From Bacillota bacterium (GTDB taxonomy: Bacteria; Bacillota; Clostridia; Peptostreptococcales; Anaerovoracaceae), in assembly GCA_016280485.1 (NCBI GenBank), contig JAEEGU010000122.1, positions 1 through 7,651 on the forward strand: 7,651 nucleotides of DNA, given 5' to 3'. Below the pieces are notes generated by a model, which was given only the letters and a program-made list of their open reading frames with translations, was not told where the DNA came from and ran no database searches. Made by a program: the position numbers and the translations under genes. This document shows, one piece after another, positions 6,540-7,651 of the stretch (position 1 is the first letter of the stretch; each line of letters opens with the position of its first letter).

Positions 6540-6546
6540 CAAAATA

Positions 6547-6577
6547 GGACCTCATAAAGTACGAATTTATGAGGTCC
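6547..6577 (-). terminator. Intrinsic terminator of the DUF975 gene
   Basis: A perfect 12-bp stem is formed by 6547-6558 and 6566-6577 (GGACCTCATAAA and its complement) around a 7-nt loop. On the minus strand it is followed by TATTTTGTT, a modest U-rich tract, and preceded by an A-rich run. It lies 35 nt after the stop codon of the membrane-protein gene. On the plus strand the 3' side begins with A residues, so the minus-strand reading is preferred. Confidence 0.85.
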
Positions 6578-6612
6578 AAAAATTCAATTTTTTACTCAGG
6601 TTTTACCCGGGA

Positions 6613-7521
6613 TTAGTCTTCCTTGTGCCACTCTACTTTTACATCCTCGACAACACTTACGTCAGGATTCTGAGCTTCAGGCGCCGGATTAGGTTCTGCC
6701 TCCGGTGTAGGTGCTGCTCCTGTATCCGGGGTATCAGCCTTTGCCTCTGCCGGCTCTTCCTTTGAAAGCGGCTCGCTTATCATATCATCCTCGTCAGTGA
6801 GCTCCTTTAAGTTGCCAGCCATGATTTCGTACATTGCAACTCCTGCAGCCTGAACATAAGGCATAAGATATATAACGCCAATAGATGCAACTGTTGCAAT
6901 CAGAACAAAGGCAACTCTCATACCTGTGGACATGAGTCCCATGTTCTTCTCGATTGCACCAACGATGCCCTGAGGGATACCTGCGAGTAAATACCAGCCG
7001 ATAAACGAAAGCATTAAGCAGAAATACTTTGACTTGTTTCCGTTCATCATTTTCTTGGATTCGTTAATGCACTGAGATGCGCTGTATTCAGGGTGATCAA
7101 CCAGAATCAGGAATGCCTGGCTGTATCTGAAGGACGCGATAATTCCCGGAATGACGAAAAGGAGCGTCCAGAGAATTACCTTGATTGTGATCAGCAGCAT
7201 CAGCACAAAGGTTTTTCCAAAGTTTTCAAAGCCCGCAAAAATCTGACCTGTTTCGGCATTTTTCTTTCTGAAAACACTCATGACGTAGAGCGTATATCCA
7301 TACGAGAAAGGCCCTGTAACAAGCAGCGAATAAAGGCCTGCAAGTCCCTGTGCCGGTGATGTCGGCGGGAAAATCGCCATAATCAGCGATGCAGGCAGTG
7401 AAATTGCCAGATAGAAAATAATAGATACCACAAATGCCTGAGCCCACTGTCCGCGGAGCGCCTCTCTTGCAATCGCTCTCAGGTCACGGCTGGGCAGGGT
7501 TACAATGATTTGATTTTCCAT
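6613..7521 (-). CDS. DUF975-family integral membrane protein with acidic Pro/Glu-rich tail, 302 aa
   Basis: The family has no established function that I know of. The N-terminal segment LRAIAREALRGQW (14-26) and the central INESKKMMNGNKSKYFCLMLSFIGWYLLAGI block (152-182) are hallmarks of DUF975 proteins, as is the helix ending LLFVIPGIIASFRYSQAFLIL (120-140). Hydrophobic helices lie at about 28-50, 60-82, 104-128, 166-190 and 203-234, giving about five to six membrane passes. Residues 240-302 form a tail rich in Glu, Pro, Ala and Asp, probably disordered. There is no cleavable signal peptide. The start is firm: AAAGGAGG stands 5 nt before the ATG. The gene has its own terminator downstream and a terminator-like hairpin upstream, so it is probably monocistronic and not part of the wall-synthesis operon. 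Confidence 0.85.
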   Translation of the reverse strand: MENQIIVTLPSRDLRAIAREALRGQWAQAFVVSIIFYLAISLPASLIMAIFPPTSPAQGLAGLYSLLVTGPFSYGYTLYVMSVFRKKNAETGQIFAGFENFGKTFVLMLLITIKVILWTLLFVIPGIIASFRYSQAFLILVDHPEYSASQCINESKKMMNGNKSKYFCLMLSFIGWYLLAGIPQGIVGAIEKNMGLMSTGMRVAFVLIATVASIGVIYLMPYVQAAGVAMYEIMAGNLKELTDEDDMISEPLSKEEPAEAKADTPDTGAAPTPEAEPNPAPEAQNPDVSVVEDVKVEWHKED

Positions 7522-7551
7522 AAAATCCTCCTTTTATTCCCTTTTGAAATA

Positions 7552-7614
7552 AATATACAATAAGTCAAAAAAACTGACCATAGTTATATTACTATAGTCA
7601 GCTTTAATTTTCAA
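7552..7614 (-). promoter_or_regulatory. Candidate promoter region of the DUF975 gene
   Basis: Two overlapping candidates are visible on the minus strand, each with a 17-nt spacer. One is TTGAAA (7614-7609) with TAATAT (7591-7586). The other is TGGTCA (7580-7575) with TATATT (7557-7552). Both are imperfect, and the region is so AT-rich that chance matches are expected. Both overlap the hairpin at 7574-7601, so promoter and terminator use here cannot be separated by reading alone. Confidence 0.35.
7567..7601 (-). terminator. Intrinsic terminator, probably of a gene beyond the window
   Basis: Arms 7574-7584 and 7591-7601 pair over 11 bp with one mismatch around a 6-nt AT loop. On the minus strand the hairpin is followed at once by seven T residues (7573-7567), the classic intrinsic terminator form. 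It lies upstream of the DUF975 gene, so it most likely ends an upstream minus-strand transcript. It could instead act as an attenuator in a long DUF975 leader. The remaining 7602-7651 is AT-rich and shows no gene. Confidence 0.7.
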
Positions 7615-7651
7615 CAAATTTGGTTCAATTTATTTATTCTCGAACTTTGGA

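Overview
All seven protein genes I can support lie on the minus strand, so transcription runs from the high-numbered end of the window to the low-numbered end. The mix points to a low-to-moderate GC Gram-positive anaerobe of the Clostridia (Eubacteriales). It contains a YkvI-type transporter, a DUF975 membrane protein, a small Firmicutes-type NAD kinase, a MurE most like the streptococcal lysine-type enzymes, and a dispersed hairpin repeat of a type common in gut Firmicutes. The order-level placement is inference, and no genus can be named from this sequence.

Layout in the direction of transcription. At 7567-7601 a hairpin with a T tract probably terminates a gene beyond the window edge. A stand-alone DUF975-type membrane protein (7521-6613) follows and ends at a strong intrinsic terminator (6577-6547). 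A good sigma-A-type promoter (6539-6511) comes directly after that terminator and opens a tightly packed operon. Its genes are a D-aspartate-ligase-like ATP-grasp enzyme (6469-5255), a MurE-type Mur ligase (5232-3718), NAD kinase (3703-2903), glutamate racemase MurI (2892-2068) and an RluA-family pseudouridine synthase (2071-905). Gaps are 22, 14 and 10 nt, and the last pair overlaps by 4 nt. A 59-nt gap filled by a two-hairpin palindromic repeat separates this block from an unrecognised acidic protein (845-294). That gene overlaps by one base the start of a YkvI-family membrane protein (294-1), which is cut by the window edge.

The core of the window is cell-wall precursor synthesis. MurI supplies D-glutamate. 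The MurE homologue adds the third residue of the UDP-MurNAc stem peptide. The ATP-grasp enzyme closely resembles the Enterococcus faecium ligase that puts D-Asp on the side chain of stem lysine to form the cross-bridge. NAD kinase supplies NADP(H), which MurB uses, and in Bacilli its gene commonly sits beside an RluA-family gene. The most interesting point is the ATP-grasp/MurE pairing together with a MurE whose third-residue specificity motif matches neither the mDAP-type nor the known Lys-type signatures. No tRNA, rRNA, CRISPR array, transposase or phage gene was seen, and no stretch over 300 bases lacks a gene.
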